NCBI GenBank assembly: GCA_017849585.1
Contig: JAFIGT010000039.1
Location: 62,001-126,000 of the forward strand
DNA from: Verrucomicrobium sp.
GTDB lineage: Bacteria; Verrucomicrobiota; Verrucomicrobiia; Methylacidiphilales; UBA1321
DNA length: 64,000 nt
Reading direction: 5' to 3'
Of the stretch, positions 1-9,705 are shown piece after piece. Within the stretch, counting starts at the first letter, position 1. Every line of letters begins with the position of its first letter. The position numbers were made by a program, and so were the translations under genes. The notes beneath the pieces are model-generated. The model did not search any database and was not told where the DNA came from. It worked only from the letters and a program-made list of their open reading frames with translations.

Positions 1-2
1 GC

Positions 3-728
3 GCGGCTTCGCTGCCGTACGATGTCCAGCAGGAAGTGTTCACGGTGGGCGGTCGCGTAAAATCGAGCGATCCCAAAAAACTGCATGGCTTCGATTACGA
101 AGCGGAGGGCGCTTACCAATTCGGCTCAACGGATGGACGTAATGGAACGGTATCCGGCGGAGCGTTTAGTTTTCCCACGGGCAGCGCGCTAAATTTGAGC
201 GCCTTTGCCGCGCACGGAGCCGTGGGCTATACCTGGACGAGTTGCGACTGGAAACCTCGTGCTGGACTTCAATATGACGTGGCTTCCGGGGACGATAATC
301 CCAGCGATGGTTCCTCGCAGACGTTCATGAATTTGTATCCAACCAATCACAAGTTCTACGGCTATATGGATCTCTTCGCATGGAAGAATATCCATAATCC
401 CTCCTACAACTTCAGCATCAAACCGATGAAAGATTTGACGCTAACTTTTGCGCATCAATTCTTCTGGCTCTATACCACTCAGGATGCCTGGTATCGCGCG
501 AATGGCGTGGCTCAAGTTCGCCCGCTGAACGGGGCGGCGATGAGCGCAAGTAATTATGTGGGTAATGAAGTGGATATAACGGCGACTTATTCCCCGATCA
601 AGAATTTGGGAATTCTGGTTGGTTACAGTCATTTCTTTGCCGGAGATTATGTGAAGGATACGCAGGCGGGTGCCAATGGGCCTGACGATGCGGATTTCTT
701 TTACCTGCAATCCACGGTCAAGTTTTAA
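3..728 (+). CDS. Outer-membrane beta-barrel porin, alginate-export-like (C-terminal part)
   Basis: The reading frame is open from base 3, so the GTG at 36 is probably internal and only the last 241 residues are seen. The protein alternates short amphipathic strands with Gly/Asn/Asp turns (for example the stretch ending FSIKPMKDLTLTFAHQFFW) and ends in an aromatic residue (TVKF), the usual signal for outer-membrane barrel insertion. The pattern resembles the Alginate_exp family of 18-stranded porins. Only four bases separate its stop from the flavoprotein start, so it appears to lead or belong to the nitrate operon. I infer that it lets nitrate or another small anion cross the outer membrane. 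The substrate is not visible in the sequence, and other porin families remain possible. Confidence 0.7.
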   Translation, partial: AASLPYDVQQEVFTVGGRVKSSDPKKLHGFDYEAEGAYQFGSTDGRNGTVSGGAFSFPTGSALNLSAFAAHGAVGYTWTSCDWKPRAGLQYDVASGDDNPSDGSSQTFMNLYPTNHKFYGYMDLFAWKNIHNPSYNFSIKPMKDLTLTFAHQFFWLYTTQDAWYRANGVAQVRPLNGAAMSASNYVGNEVDITATYSPIKNLGILVGYSHFFAGDYVKDTQAGANGPDDADFFYLQSTVKF

Positions 729-732
729 ACAT

Positions 733-2493
733 ATGCCTACGGCTCCTCCCACTATTCCGGAAAATGCTCCATTTACGCCGGAGCAGAAGGCGTGGATTAA
801 CGGCTATCTGGCCGGGCTCTATGCGTGTACTCAAGGCACCGCAAGGTATTTGACTCAAGGGGAGGAAGCTCTGCGGGAGCCCTTGCACATCTTGTTTGGC
901 AGTCAGACGGGAACGGCGGAGGGGCTGGCTCATCGGTTGTCAAAACTCGCTCAGAAAAAAGGATTCGGTGCGCAAGTGAAGCCATTGGGAGAAGGGGCGA
1001 CGCTCGATTGGAATTCAGTGAAGAATCTGTTGGTCATTACGAGTACATATGGTGATGGCGATATGCCCGACAACGCGCAAGCGTGCTGGGAATTTCTCGC
1101 TTCGGATCAAGCGCCGATGTTGTCCCAAGTACGATTTTCAGTGCTGGCGCTGGGGGATACCAACTACAGTGCCTTTTGTCTGGCGGGAAAAAAGTTTGAT
1201 GCTCGGTTGGAGGAATTAGGTGCTCGGCGCGTGTCGCCCCGGGTGGATTGCGACGTAGATTATGAGAAGGCGGCGCTTGCGTGGTTCGAAATGGCGATGG
1301 CTGGACTAGGGGCCAATACCGCGACGGTTGCGGGCGTGAAGGATGATTCGGAGCCTGTTGTTTCGACTGGTTACACCCGGATCAATCCCTTTCCGGCCAA
1401 GCTGTTGACGAGTTGTGTGCTCAATGGAGCGGGATCGAGTAAGGAGACGCGGCATGTCGAGATCTCGTTGGAAGGTTCGGGATTGAACTATGAGGTGGGC
1501 GATGCGCTGGGAGTGATGCCGAGCAATTGCCCAGTACTGGTCGATGAATTGATTCGTGCCCTGCATTGCGATGGGGAGGAGGCCGTACCGCTGTCAGTTG
1601 GAGGAGAGACATCGCTTCGGGCGGCACTACAGAATCACTATGATATCACGAAAATATCGAATGAACTGGTGCAGGATTTTTTCCGTCGTTCGGGTGAGGC
1701 AATTCATGCGCAATTACTAGCACCGGGACGTGAGGACGATCTAAAGAAATATCTTTACGGCCGGGATGTGATCGATCTTTTAGTGGAATTTTCCAAGGTT
1801 CGATACACGGCGGCAGAGTTGTGTGCCTTATTAAAGACACTTGCGCCACGTCTCTATTCCATTTCCTCCAGCCCTCTGGCCCATCCTGGGCAGGTGCATC
1901 TGACGGTTGGTATTGTTCGTTATGAAGTCAATGGACGTTCACGGGGTGGGGTATGTTCGACATTTTTGGCGGATCGTATTGGAGTTGGCGGTACGGTGCC
2001 GGTCTACGTACAAGCGTCCCATGGATTTCGTTTGCCATCCGATGGCAATGTTCCAGTGATCATGGTAGGTCCCGGAACAGGCATTGCGCCTTTTCGCGCT
2101 TTTCTGGAGGAACGGCAGGCGCGGGGTGCAAAAGGACGTAACTGGCTTTTCTTTGGAGATCAGCGCGCAGCGAGTGACTTCCTTTATCGCGATGCCTTGG
2201 GAGGGTGGCAAAAGGAGGGGCATCTCACCCGGTTGAGCACGGCTTTTTCGCGAGATCAGGAGAGAAAGATTTACGTGCAGCACCGGATGGAGGAAGAGGC
2301 GGCGGAGTTGTGGTCCTGGTTGCAGGATGGGGCTTGCTTTTATGTCTGCGGCGATGCCTCTCGCATGGCAAAGGATGTGGATCTGGCCCTGCATCGGGTG
2401 GCGGAAGTGGGAGGTGGCCTTGCGGTGGAGGCGGCCGCGGACTACATCAAAAAGCTTCGGGCGGAAAAACGCTATATGCGCGACGTCTACTAA
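733..2493 (+). CDS. CysJ-like NADPH diflavin reductase of the nitrite reductase system
   Basis: A 586-residue protein with the CysJ layout. A flavodoxin domain has its FMN loop at FGSQTGTAEG (from residue 55) and STYGDGD. An FAD domain carries RLYSISSS (from residue 373), and an NADPH domain carries GPGTGIAP (from residue 446). The C terminus RYMRDVY is nearly identical to that of CysJ. The family passes electrons from NADPH through FAD and FMN to a sirohaem protein. Its neighbour at 2510 is a sirohaem nitrite/sulfite reductase rather than an obvious CysI, and nitrate reductase follows, so the likely job is feeding electrons to nitrite reduction. I chose the ATG at 733 because the longer frame would overlap the porin gene and domain similarity begins after it. 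No good Shine-Dalgarno sequence is seen. A role in sulfite reduction cannot be excluded. Confidence 0.88.
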   Translation: MPTAPPTIPENAPFTPEQKAWINGYLAGLYACTQGTARYLTQGEEALREPLHILFGSQTGTAEGLAHRLSKLAQKKGFGAQVKPLGEGATLDWNSVKNLLVITSTYGDGDMPDNAQACWEFLASDQAPMLSQVRFSVLALGDTNYSAFCLAGKKFDARLEELGARRVSPRVDCDVDYEKAALAWFEMAMAGLGANTATVAGVKDDSEPVVSTGYTRINPFPAKLLTSCVLNGAGSSKETRHVEISLEGSGLNYEVGDALGVMPSNCPVLVDELIRALHCDGEEAVPLSVGGETSLRAALQNHYDITKISNELVQDFFRRSGEAIHAQLLAPGREDDLKKYLYGRDVIDLLVEFSKVRYTAAELCALLKTLAPRLYSISSSPLAHPGQVHLTVGIVRYEVNGRSRGGVCSTFLADRIGVGGTVPVYVQASHGFRLPSDGNVPVIMVGPGTGIAPFRAFLEERQARGAKGRNWLFFGDQRAASDFLYRDALGGWQKEGHLTRLSTAFSRDQERKIYVQHRMEEEAAELWSWLQDGACFYVCGDASRMAKDVDLALHRVAEVGGGLAVEAAADYIKKLRAEKRYMRDVY

Positions 2494-2509
2494 AGCGAAA
2501 GAATTTATC

Positions 2510-4294
2510 ATGACCAATGAATTGCAAATTCCCGAGCCGCATAAGCAGATTATTGCCGCACAATGGCCCGAGCATTCGTTGAATCCCGAGCAAAAAAATT
2601 ATCTGGAAGGTTTTTTTGCCGGCATGCAGGCACAGGGAATTTCTTTTGCTGGAGCGGCCACTAGCGCGCCAGCTGCAGTGGAAGAATCAGCGCCATTGAT
2701 TTTTGAGGAACGGGTGAAGCGGGAAGAGCATCCGCTCGATTCATATTATCGGCTGACAGATAATGCTGCGTTTAATAAAGCGCCCGATAAGGAAGAAACT
2801 TTTCGTTTCAAGTGGAATGGACTTTTTTATCTGACTCCGGTGAAGGATGCGTTCATGGCGCGACTACGGATACCCGGTGGACAATTGCGGACGTTTCAAC
2901 TGCGGGAGATTGCGCAGGTAGCCAAACAGTTAACGACAGGCTATGTGCAGATTACGACCCGAGCCAATTTTCAAATTCGCCTGATTCAGCCCAAGGATGC
3001 ACCCGAAGTCTTGCGGCGCATTCAAAGCGTGGGACTGCATACGCGAGGAGCGGGAGCAGATAATATTCGCAATATCACCGCGAATCCCACAGCCGGCGTC
3101 GATCCGCAGGAACTGATTGACGTGACGCCATATTGTAACGATCTCGCCCAATTCATTCTGGCGCATCGCGAGTTCTATGATTTGCCGCGTAAATTTAATA
3201 TCGCGCTTGATGGCGGCGGTCTGATTGGCTCCGTCGAGGATACGAATGACATTGGTGTCCGCGCGGTTCGTGTGAACGAGAACGACCTGGGCATTTCACC
3301 CGGCGTCTATTTCCGCATGAAACTCGGCGGCGCGACTGGACACAAGGCTTTTGCCCGTGATCTGGGCGTTTTGATCTCTCCCGATCGAGTGGTGAAGGTG
3401 ATTCTGGCAGCGGTTCGGGTTTTTATCGCGAATGGGAATCGTGGCGATCGGAAAAAATCGCGGCTCAAGCATCTGCTCGATACATGGACTCTCGATCAAT
3501 ATCTCGCGGAGATGGAAAAGCGGTTGGCGGCTTCTCTCATCAGGGCTCCATTGGATGTTGAAGGTAAATCGCCTCTACATGAATCGGAGGCAGCCTCAAT
3601 GATAGCGCATTCTCATATCGGTGCTTTTCCGCAAAAGCAACCGGGTTATCACTATATCGGAGTTGCCATTCCAGTTGGCCAGATTTCACCGGATCAGTTG
3701 CTGCGTCTGGCGGACTTGGCCGACAACTATGGCGCAGGTGAAGTACGGCTCACCGTGTGGCAGAATTTGGTTCTGCCGCATATTCCGGACGCCTATGTGG
3801 AGACGGTGAAAAAGGCGCTCGTGAAAATGGGTTTTCACTGGAAGCAATCGAATCTGAGCAGCGGAGTCGTAGCCTGTACGGGTAATGCTTATTGCAAATA
3901 TGCGGCAACCAATACAAAGGCGCATGCCGTGGAGATCATCAAGAAACTAGAGAAACGGATTACACTGGATCAGCCTATAAACATCCATGTCACCGGATGT
4001 CCGCATTCCTGCGCGCAACATTACATGGGGGATATTGGATTGTTGGGGGCGAAGGTGAATCGCGCGGGTGAATCCATCGAGGGCTATCATATTTTTGTCG
4101 GTGGTGGATTTGCCGCCAATCGATCCATTGGACGACAGGTCTTTCAGGGTATCCCGTATGATGAAGTCTTCGATCTCTTGGAGAAAATGTTGAATGCCTA
4201 TCTGCAGTATCGCACAAATGGAGAGAGCTTTCAGCAATTCACTACCCGGCATGATCTGAATGCCTTGCAGATTCTATTTTGTCAGGATGTCTGA
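2510..4294 (+). CDS. nirA: Sirohaem/4Fe-4S nitrite reductase (NirA/sulfite-reductase haemoprotein family)
   Basis: A 594-residue protein with two ferredoxin-like half domains and two sirohaem-domain repeats. Four cysteines that should bind the 4Fe-4S/sirohaem unit are visible: CTGNAYC (C456, C462) and GCPHSC (C497, C501). The family carries out six-electron reduction of nitrite to ammonium or sulfite to sulfide in the cytoplasm. The position between a CysJ-like reductase and NasA favours nitrite. The N terminus has a PEQKxxxxGxxAG segment also present in the upstream flavoprotein. I take the ATG at 2510. The longer frame from 2327 runs far into the upstream gene and has unrelated sequence. 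Its TGA overlaps the next ATG by one base (4294), suggesting coupled translation. Confidence 0.87.
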   Translation: MTNELQIPEPHKQIIAAQWPEHSLNPEQKNYLEGFFAGMQAQGISFAGAATSAPAAVEESAPLIFEERVKREEHPLDSYYRLTDNAAFNKAPDKEETFRFKWNGLFYLTPVKDAFMARLRIPGGQLRTFQLREIAQVAKQLTTGYVQITTRANFQIRLIQPKDAPEVLRRIQSVGLHTRGAGADNIRNITANPTAGVDPQELIDVTPYCNDLAQFILAHREFYDLPRKFNIALDGGGLIGSVEDTNDIGVRAVRVNENDLGISPGVYFRMKLGGATGHKAFARDLGVLISPDRVVKVILAAVRVFIANGNRGDRKKSRLKHLLDTWTLDQYLAEMEKRLAASLIRAPLDVEGKSPLHESEAASMIAHSHIGAFPQKQPGYHYIGVAIPVGQISPDQLLRLADLADNYGAGEVRLTVWQNLVLPHIPDAYVETVKKALVKMGFHWKQSNLSSGVVACTGNAYCKYAATNTKAHAVEIIKKLEKRITLDQPINIHVTGCPHSCAQHYMGDIGLLGAKVNRAGESIEGYHIFVGGGFAANRSIGRQVFQGIPYDEVFDLLEKMLNAYLQYRTNGESFQQFTTRHDLNALQILFCQDV

Positions 4295-5910
4295 TGGAAA
4301 CGCTCGATTCAGCGCGCTTTTCGAAGGCGGAGCAGGTTCCGCTTCGGACGCTCATTGATGAGTTGTTGCAAGAGCAGCAATCGCTCTCTGCGGTGGAACG
4401 CTTCTCGCAGCGGCATGCAGGAGATATAATTCCGGCGCAGCAAAAATATTATCGCGATCTGATCCCGCTTTCGACTCCGGGACCGGGGGAACAATATGCT
4501 TTCCAAGTTAATCTGGATATCTGTACGGGGTGCAAAGCTTGCGTGAGCGGTTGCCATAGCTTGAATGGATTGGACGAGGGCGAAAGCTGGAGACAGGTAG
4601 GTTTGCTGGTGGGTAGTGAGGAGAGTGAACCTTACCAACAGACGGTTACTGCGGCCTGTCATCATTGCGTCGAGCCGGCCTGCATGCATGGTTGCCCGGT
4701 GGCGGCTTATGACAAAGATTTCAGTACGGGAATTGTTCGCCACCTCGACGATCAATGCATCGGTTGCCAATATTGTGTGTTGAAGTGCCCCTATGACGTC
4801 CCAAAGTACCATGCGAAAAAAGGCATCGTGCGCAAGTGCGACATGTGCCAAAGCCGGTTGAAGGTTGGAGAAGCGCCCGCATGTGTTCAAGCCTGCCCGA
4901 CCCAGGCCATTCAGATCACAATTGTTAAAAGCGACGAGATTCGTTTGGCTTCAAGGCCGGCTCAGCAAATGATCGCCGGTGCATTTGATTCGAGCTATAC
5001 GCAGCCGACGACGCGATATCACTCGCGGAAATCGGTGCCGGGAAAGATCCGACCCGCGGACGCTTATCAATTGCGGTTGGAGCCCGCGCATTACCCGCTT
5101 GTCTTCATGCTCGTGTTGACTCAACTCTCGGTCGGTTTGTTTGCAGTTCAGATCGTGAATAGCTTTTGTAGTTTATCTGGAAATGGAGCAGGAATGACCC
5201 TGCTGGCTTTGGCGGCGGCTTTGCTTGGAGTGATCTCAAGTACGTTGCATCTAGGAAGACCGCTTGGAGCGTGGCGGGCGTTTCTTGGGTTGCGGCGCTC
5301 ATGGCTCAGCCGGGAAATTTTGATCTTCGGAGCCTATGTGCCAGCGGCGATATTCTATACGGCCTTGCAATGTCTGCCGGAGTTTATAATGCCGATGCGC
5401 TCAAGTGTGACATGGGTCCTGATTGTCAGCCTTCTCGTGTTTGGATTTAGCGGAGTTTTCTCTTCCGTCATGATTTATGCCGATACACAGCGTGAATTTT
5501 GGCGGCTATCGACCACAACATGGAAATTTTTCGGGACGACATTGATTCTAGGTGCAGCAGCGGCGGCGTTGTTCTCTCCATCACTCCTTTGGGTCGGCGT
5601 GGTGATCGTGTTACTGCCGATCAAATTGACCCTGGAGTGCGACATCTTCCGGCATTTGCAGGATGAGGGAACAACATCGCTGAGCCATACAGCGAGAATA
5701 TTGCAGGGGACGCTCGGCAGATTGGTGATGCTTCGATTTGGCCTCGCCGCATTGGGCCTCGGTTCGCTTGGAATGGAAATGTTCAGTGGCGATTCACTCA
5801 TTCTTCGAGGTTTCGCCTTTATCTGTCTGCTGTGTGGAGAGTGGCTGGAACGAGTTTACTTCTTTCGCGCCGTCAAGGCGCCGCGTATGCCAGGCATGGC
5901 GGGAAATTAG
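4294..5910 (+). CDS. Fused DmsB-like 4Fe-4S protein and DmsC-like membrane anchor
   Basis: A 538-residue fusion. Residues about 70-215 contain four ferredoxin cysteine groups: CTGCKACVSGC (C77, C80, C83, C87), CHHCVEPACMHGC, CIGCQYCVLKC and CDMCQSRL followed by CVQACP. This is the layout of DmsB/NrfC-type subunits that wire four clusters to a molybdoenzyme. From about residue 268 the chain becomes strongly hydrophobic with about eight membrane segments, as in DmsC/YnfH quinol-oxidising anchors. The gene overlaps nirA by one base, and nasA starts six bases after its stop. I infer a quinol-fed electron route to the downstream nitrate reductase, held at the inner face of the membrane. The start at 4294 avoids the longer overlap that a start at 4279 would give. 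Confidence 0.85.
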   Translation: METLDSARFSKAEQVPLRTLIDELLQEQQSLSAVERFSQRHAGDIIPAQQKYYRDLIPLSTPGPGEQYAFQVNLDICTGCKACVSGCHSLNGLDEGESWRQVGLLVGSEESEPYQQTVTAACHHCVEPACMHGCPVAAYDKDFSTGIVRHLDDQCIGCQYCVLKCPYDVPKYHAKKGIVRKCDMCQSRLKVGEAPACVQACPTQAIQITIVKSDEIRLASRPAQQMIAGAFDSSYTQPTTRYHSRKSVPGKIRPADAYQLRLEPAHYPLVFMLVLTQLSVGLFAVQIVNSFCSLSGNGAGMTLLALAAALLGVISSTLHLGRPLGAWRAFLGLRRSWLSREILIFGAYVPAAIFYTALQCLPEFIMPMRSSVTWVLIVSLLVFGFSGVFSSVMIYADTQREFWRLSTTTWKFFGTTLILGAAAAALFSPSLLWVGVVIVLLPIKLTLECDIFRHLQDEGTTSLSHTARILQGTLGRLVMLRFGLAALGLGSLGMEMFSGDSLILRGFAFICLLCGEWLERVYFFRAVKAPRMPGMAGN

Positions 5911-5916
5911 GTGACG

Positions 5917-8115
5917 ATGAAGCTTCAAGTTGAAAAAGTACTTCGCCAGTTCGATGGACCATTGACGCAGGATCTGGTTCTTGAGCCAGGGAAATTTGGA
6001 CTCGGCCATATACCCGCGAAATGCCAGCCGGATTCAACGACAACGACGACGTGTGGGTTCTGTTCGACTGGTTGTGGACTTACTGTTCACTTGAAAAACG
6101 GGGAGGCAATCAATCTCACCCCGAGCTCGCATTATCCGGTCAATCTCGGTATGGCCTGTCCGAAAGGATGGGAGGCGCTCACGCCTCTGGCTGGTCCGGA
6201 TCGCGCAACCACGCCACTTTGGAAAGATATTGAAGGTGTTCGGCATTCACTCACTTGGGAGGCGGCCATGAAGACCTTCACTTCCAAGTTCAAAGGGATC
6301 CAAGCGAAGTATGGTCCCGAATCAGTGGCGTTCCTGAGTACGGGACAAATTGTGACCGAGGAGATGGCCTTTCTTGGAGCGTTGACGAAATTCGGCATGG
6401 GACTGATTCACGGGGACGGTAATACGAGGCAATGCATGGCAACGGCCGCGACCGCGTACAAGGAATCGTTTGGATATGATGCGCCTCCATTTACTTATCA
6501 GGACTTTGAGGAATCAGATGTGCTCGTTTTTATTGGTGCCAATCCCTGTATTGCCCATCCGATCATGTGGCAGCGGGTAAGCCGTAATCCGCATTGCCCT
6601 GAAATCGTGGTGATCGATCCACGCAAGACAGAAACGGCCATGGCGGCGACACAACATTATGCCATTCGACCCAAGAGCGACCTGGTGTTGCTCTATGGAT
6701 TGGCTAATCGACTGATCGAAAATCAATGGATAGACCGAGGCTATATTGCAGGCCATACGAGAGGTTATGAGGGTTTTGTCGATCACGTGAGTAGCTTTGA
6801 TTCGGCGCGGATTGTAGCAGAGTGTGACATCTCGGCTGATGATCTGGAAAGATTGGCGCGAACGATACATGAGGGGCGGCGCGTATCATTCTGGTGGACG
6901 ATGGGGGTTAATCAAAGTCATGAAGGAACTCGTGTGGCCCAAGCGATTATCAATCTCGCCCTGATGACGGGCAATATGGGGCGACCCGGGACGGGAGCTA
7001 ATTCGATTACGGGCCAATGCAACGCGATGGGGTCGCGTCTTTTCAGTAATACGACTAATTTATTTGGTGGGCGCGACTTTCGAAATCCAGAACATCGGCA
7101 AGTCGTGGCGCATCGTTTGGGGATCGGGGTTGAGAGAGTTCCAGATCGAAACAGCTCGGCCTACGATCAAATCATTGAGGGGATTGATCAGGGGAAAATC
7201 AAGGGGTTGTGGATTATTGCCACCAATACGGCCCATTCCTGGATCGATCAAAATCGGCTGAATCGAATTTTGGATAAGCTGGAATTTCTAGTGGTGCAGG
7301 ACATGTATCACTCGACCGAAACCGCCTCGCGGGCCGATCTGATTTTGCCAGCAGCGGGCTGGGGTGAGAAAGAGGGTACTTTCATCAACTCAGAGCGAAG
7401 GATTGGGTTGACCAAGAAAATTGCGCGGGCTCCCGGTCAAGCTTTGAGTGATTTTTCGATCTTCAAGCTTGTCGCTGAATATTGGGGAGTGGGATGTATG
7501 TTTCGTGAATGGGATTCGCCAGAAGCTGTGTTTCAAATCATCAAGAGACTTTCGATTGGTCAACCGTGTGATCTTTCTGGAATTGCGAATTATCAAATGC
7601 TCGATGACTGTGGTGGTGTGCAATGGCCGTTTCCGAGTGGAAGTCAAACTTTGGCGACTCACCGTCGACTCTTCGAAGACGGTCGCTACTATCATGCCGA
7701 CGGTCGGGCGCGATTTGTCTATGAGCAGCCGCGTAGCTCGGGAGAAATGGTTTGCAGTGAGTATCCTTTTCTTCTTTTGACCGGACGTGGAAGCTCCGCG
7801 CAGTGGCATACGGAAAGCCGGACGGGCAAATCGGATATATTGAATAAGCTATGTCCGACACAACTCTGGATTGAAATCAATCCCGCAGATGCGATACGCC
7901 TGGGGATTCAGTCCGGGCAGCGTGTGAGGGTGAGGTCAAGGCGAGGAGAATTGCTGGGGGTTGCGCATATTACGCCGACGATTGCTGCCGGACAGGTTTT
8001 CATTCCAATGCATTATGTAATGACTAATCGACTCACCTATGCGGAGGTAGATCCCTACTCGCGCCAGCCTTCTTATAAAAATGGGGCGGTGCGAGTGGAA
8101 AAAGCCGAGGATTAA
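5917..8115 (+). CDS. nasA: Assimilatory nitrate reductase catalytic subunit, molybdopterin oxidoreductase
   Basis: A 732-residue member of the Mo-bisMGD family. The N-terminal 4Fe-4S site is CGFCSTGC with C46, C49, C53 and C81 (ACPKGW). The likely molybdenum ligand is C173 in GNTRQCMA, followed by the GANPC cofactor-binding region. The C-terminal molybdopterin dinucleotide domain holds [12 protein letters not shown] and ends with the NGAVRVEK segment. There is no Tat signal, which fits a cytoplasmic NasA/NarB enzyme reducing nitrate to nitrite. AGGTGA ends four bases before the ATG at 5917 and supports this start over the in-frame GTG at 5911. The MOSC, mobA and moaA genes next door supply its cofactor. 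The enzyme's last base pairs overlap the end of convergent moaA by four bases. Confidence 0.9.
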   Translation: MKLQVEKVLRQFDGPLTQDLVLEPGKFGLGHIPAKCQPDSTTTTTCGFCSTGCGLTVHLKNGEAINLTPSSHYPVNLGMACPKGWEALTPLAGPDRATTPLWKDIEGVRHSLTWEAAMKTFTSKFKGIQAKYGPESVAFLSTGQIVTEEMAFLGALTKFGMGLIHGDGNTRQCMATAATAYKESFGYDAPPFTYQDFEESDVLVFIGANPCIAHPIMWQRVSRNPHCPEIVVIDPRKTETAMAATQHYAIRPKSDLVLLYGLANRLIENQWIDRGYIAGHTRGYEGFVDHVSSFDSARIVAECDISADDLERLARTIHEGRRVSFWWTMGVNQSHEGTRVAQAIINLALMTGNMGRPGTGANSITGQCNAMGSRLFSNTTNLFGGRDFRNPEHRQVVAHRLGIGVERVPDRNSSAYDQIIEGIDQGKIKGLWIIATNTAHSWIDQNRLNRILDKLEFLVVQDMYHSTETASRADLILPAAGWGEKEGTFINSERRIGLTKKIARAPGQALSDFSIFKLVAEYWGVGCMFREWDSPEAVFQIIKRLSIGQPCDLSGIANYQMLDDCGGVQWPFPSGSQTLATHRRLFEDGRYYHADGRARFVYEQPRSSGEMVCSEYPFLLLTGRGSSAQWHTESRTGKSDILNKLCPTQLWIEINPADAIRLGIQSGQRVRVRSRRGELLGVAHITPTIAAGQVFIPMHYVMTNRLTYAEVDPYSRQPSYKNGAVRVEKAED

Positions 8116-9080
8116 CCGCCGATGGCGGTCATCGGACGACCAGGTTCGTAGCAATCGGAGAATTCGTGATTTTCCGGCTTATTGGCGATGGCCTCGCGAA
8201 GCAGGGATTCGGCGCTGCTCGCTCCAGAGCGTAGTGGAGCAAGCAGGTCGATCTCGCCATGGCGCCCGAGGCAGGGGCGCAACTTACCATCGGCGGTAAG
8301 TCGCAGCTTGTTGCAGCTTTCGCAGAAGTGAGGTGTGGTGAGTGCGCCGATAAAACCGATTTTAGCTCCTGTCGATCGATGGAGATAGTAGCGGGCGGGG
8401 CCATGGCCAGGACGATAATCGACCAGGGGCTCCAGATTGCCATCGGCTTGAAGCTGCTGCATGACCTCGCCGACGGAGATAAAGTTGGACTCATTGAGTA
8501 CGTCCGTACGCGAGAGAGGCATGAGTTCGATGAAGCGTAGGGGGGTATCATGAGCTGCGGCAAATTCGATCAATGGGTGGAGGCTCGATTCGTTGACGCC
8601 GCGCATCAGGACGCAGTTGAGCTTGACCACCTCGAATTTCGCGCAGAGGGCGGCGTCGATTCCCTTCAAAACGGGGGTAATATCTGCGCCAGTGATAGTC
8701 CGGTACGTGACTGGATCAAGCGTATCCAGACTGATATTAACCGAACGGACGCCAGCTTTTTTCAGTGGAAGCGCGAACGATTCCAGACGTGTGGCGTTGG
8801 TCGATATTCCCAGTGTTTGCACGCCGGGCAATTCCCACAACTGACGGGAAATCTCGACGATATCGGAACGCAGGAGCGGTTCACCGCCGGTCAGTCGGAA
8901 CTTGCGAAAACCGAGTGTCGTGGCGCTTTGGGCGATGTGCACAATTTCGTCCGCGGTCATGTGATCGGAGCGTTGGGCCCAGCCTTTATAGCCTTCCGGC
9001 ATGCAATACAAGCAGCGCTCATTGCAGCGGTCGGTCACCGAAATCCGGAGGTAGTCGATTGTTCGGCCAAAGGGATCCAT
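8112..9080 (-). CDS. moaA: GTP 3',8-cyclase, first step of molybdenum cofactor synthesis
   Basis: A 322-residue radical-SAM enzyme. The N-terminal cluster motif CNERCLYC uses C19, C23 and C26. The second cluster is visible near the C terminus as CESC followed by a third cysteine in RPCLG. The protein ends in Gly-Gly, a conserved catalytic feature of MoaA. It rearranges GTP to 3',8-cyclo-7,8-dihydro-GTP, which MoaC turns into precursor Z. MoaC is not in this window. The ATG at 9080 is preceded by AAGG about 12 bases upstream. A longer frame starts with TTG at 9101 and adds only seven non-conserved residues. The gene faces nasA head-to-head at its 3' end and diverges from the MOSC-mobA pair. 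Confidence 0.95.
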   Translation of the reverse strand: MDPFGRTIDYLRISVTDRCNERCLYCMPEGYKGWAQRSDHMTADEIVHIAQSATTLGFRKFRLTGGEPLLRSDIVEISRQLWELPGVQTLGISTNATRLESFALPLKKAGVRSVNISLDTLDPVTYRTITGADITPVLKGIDAALCAKFEVVKLNCVLMRGVNESSLHPLIEFAAAHDTPLRFIELMPLSRTDVLNESNFISVGEVMQQLQADGNLEPLVDYRPGHGPARYYLHRSTGAKIGFIGALTTPHFCESCNKLRLTADGKLRPCLGRHGEIDLLAPLRSGASSAESLLREAIANKPENHEFSDCYEPGRPMTAIGG

Positions 9081-9228
9081 GATAGTTATACCTTGGGGCA
9101 ATACTGGTCTTTGTCAAAGGGGAGTCTGTTCAAAATGAAGACAGCGCATGGGGCTTCTGGGGGGAGGATCGCTTTGCATTGAATAAAGACAGCCATTCAG
9201 CGAGAATGTAAGAAGAGAGATTGCTCCA

Positions 9229-9705
9229 ATGATGATCCATATTCGCCACCTCTATATTTCTCCCGGGCATAATTTTTTTGGCCATCACGAGCGTCCGGCG
9301 GGAGACCATCCCTTGCTCGAACGGGAAGAAATCGAGTGTGTTGCGGGAGAAGGAATTCGACACGACCGTTTTTTTGGGTTCAAGGAAAACTACAAGGGCC
9401 AGATTACTTTTTTTTCCAGTGAAGTGTTCGAGGAGCTTTGCCGCGAGTTGAAGGTAAAGAATGTCTCGCCGGGGGTGACACGCCGTAACGTCATTACGGC
9501 TGGTGTGGATTTGAATACATTAATCGGTCGCGTATTTACGATTCAGGATATTCAGTTTGAAGGTACTGCGGAATGCACGCCATGCTACTGGATGAATCAG
9601 GTCATCGTTCCAGGAGCCGAAAAGTGGCTGGCTGGTCGGGGTGGATTGCGAGCGCGAATTTTGACCAGCGGTTCTCTACGAGTGGATGAAAAGCCAAACT
9701 CATGA
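9229..9705 (+). CDS. MOSC-domain protein
   Basis: A 158-residue stand-alone MOSC domain. The family signature cysteine lies in the C-terminal part within ECTPCYWM, and RRNVITAGVDLN matches the central conserved strand. MOSC domains are found at the end of molybdenum cofactor sulfurases and in YiiM/YuaD-type proteins, where they bind or sulfurate the molybdenum cofactor. The stop overlaps the start of mobA by four bases (ATGA), so both are made from one transcript. I infer a role in maturing or inserting the cofactor for NasA. The exact reaction of such short MOSC proteins is not established. Two adjacent ATG codons (9229, 9232) are possible starts. Confidence 0.85.
   Translation: MMIHIRHLYISPGHNFFGHHERPAGDHPLLEREEIECVAGEGIRHDRFFGFKENYKGQITFFSSEVFEELCRELKVKNVSPGVTRRNVITAGVDLNTLIGRVFTIQDIQFEGTAECTPCYWMNQVIVPGAEKWLAGRGGLRARILTSGSLRVDEKPNS

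Noticed and set aside
36-728. GTG at 36 as the true start of the porin gene
   Set aside because: The frame is open to base 3 with barrel-like sequence before the GTG, so the gene is cut by the window edge.
2327-2509. Longer start for the nitrite reductase inside the flavoprotein gene
   Set aside because: The extra residues are out-of-frame flavoprotein sequence; the ATG at 2510 begins the conserved protein.
8550-9182. Long open frame antisense to moaA
   Set aside because: Shadow of moaA; no family motif, and the moaA frame holds both iron-sulfur sites and the Gly-Gly end.
9081-9228. Molybdenum cofactor riboswitch before moaA or the MOSC gene
   Set aside because: I could not draw the conserved stems of the Moco RNA in this 148-base gap.
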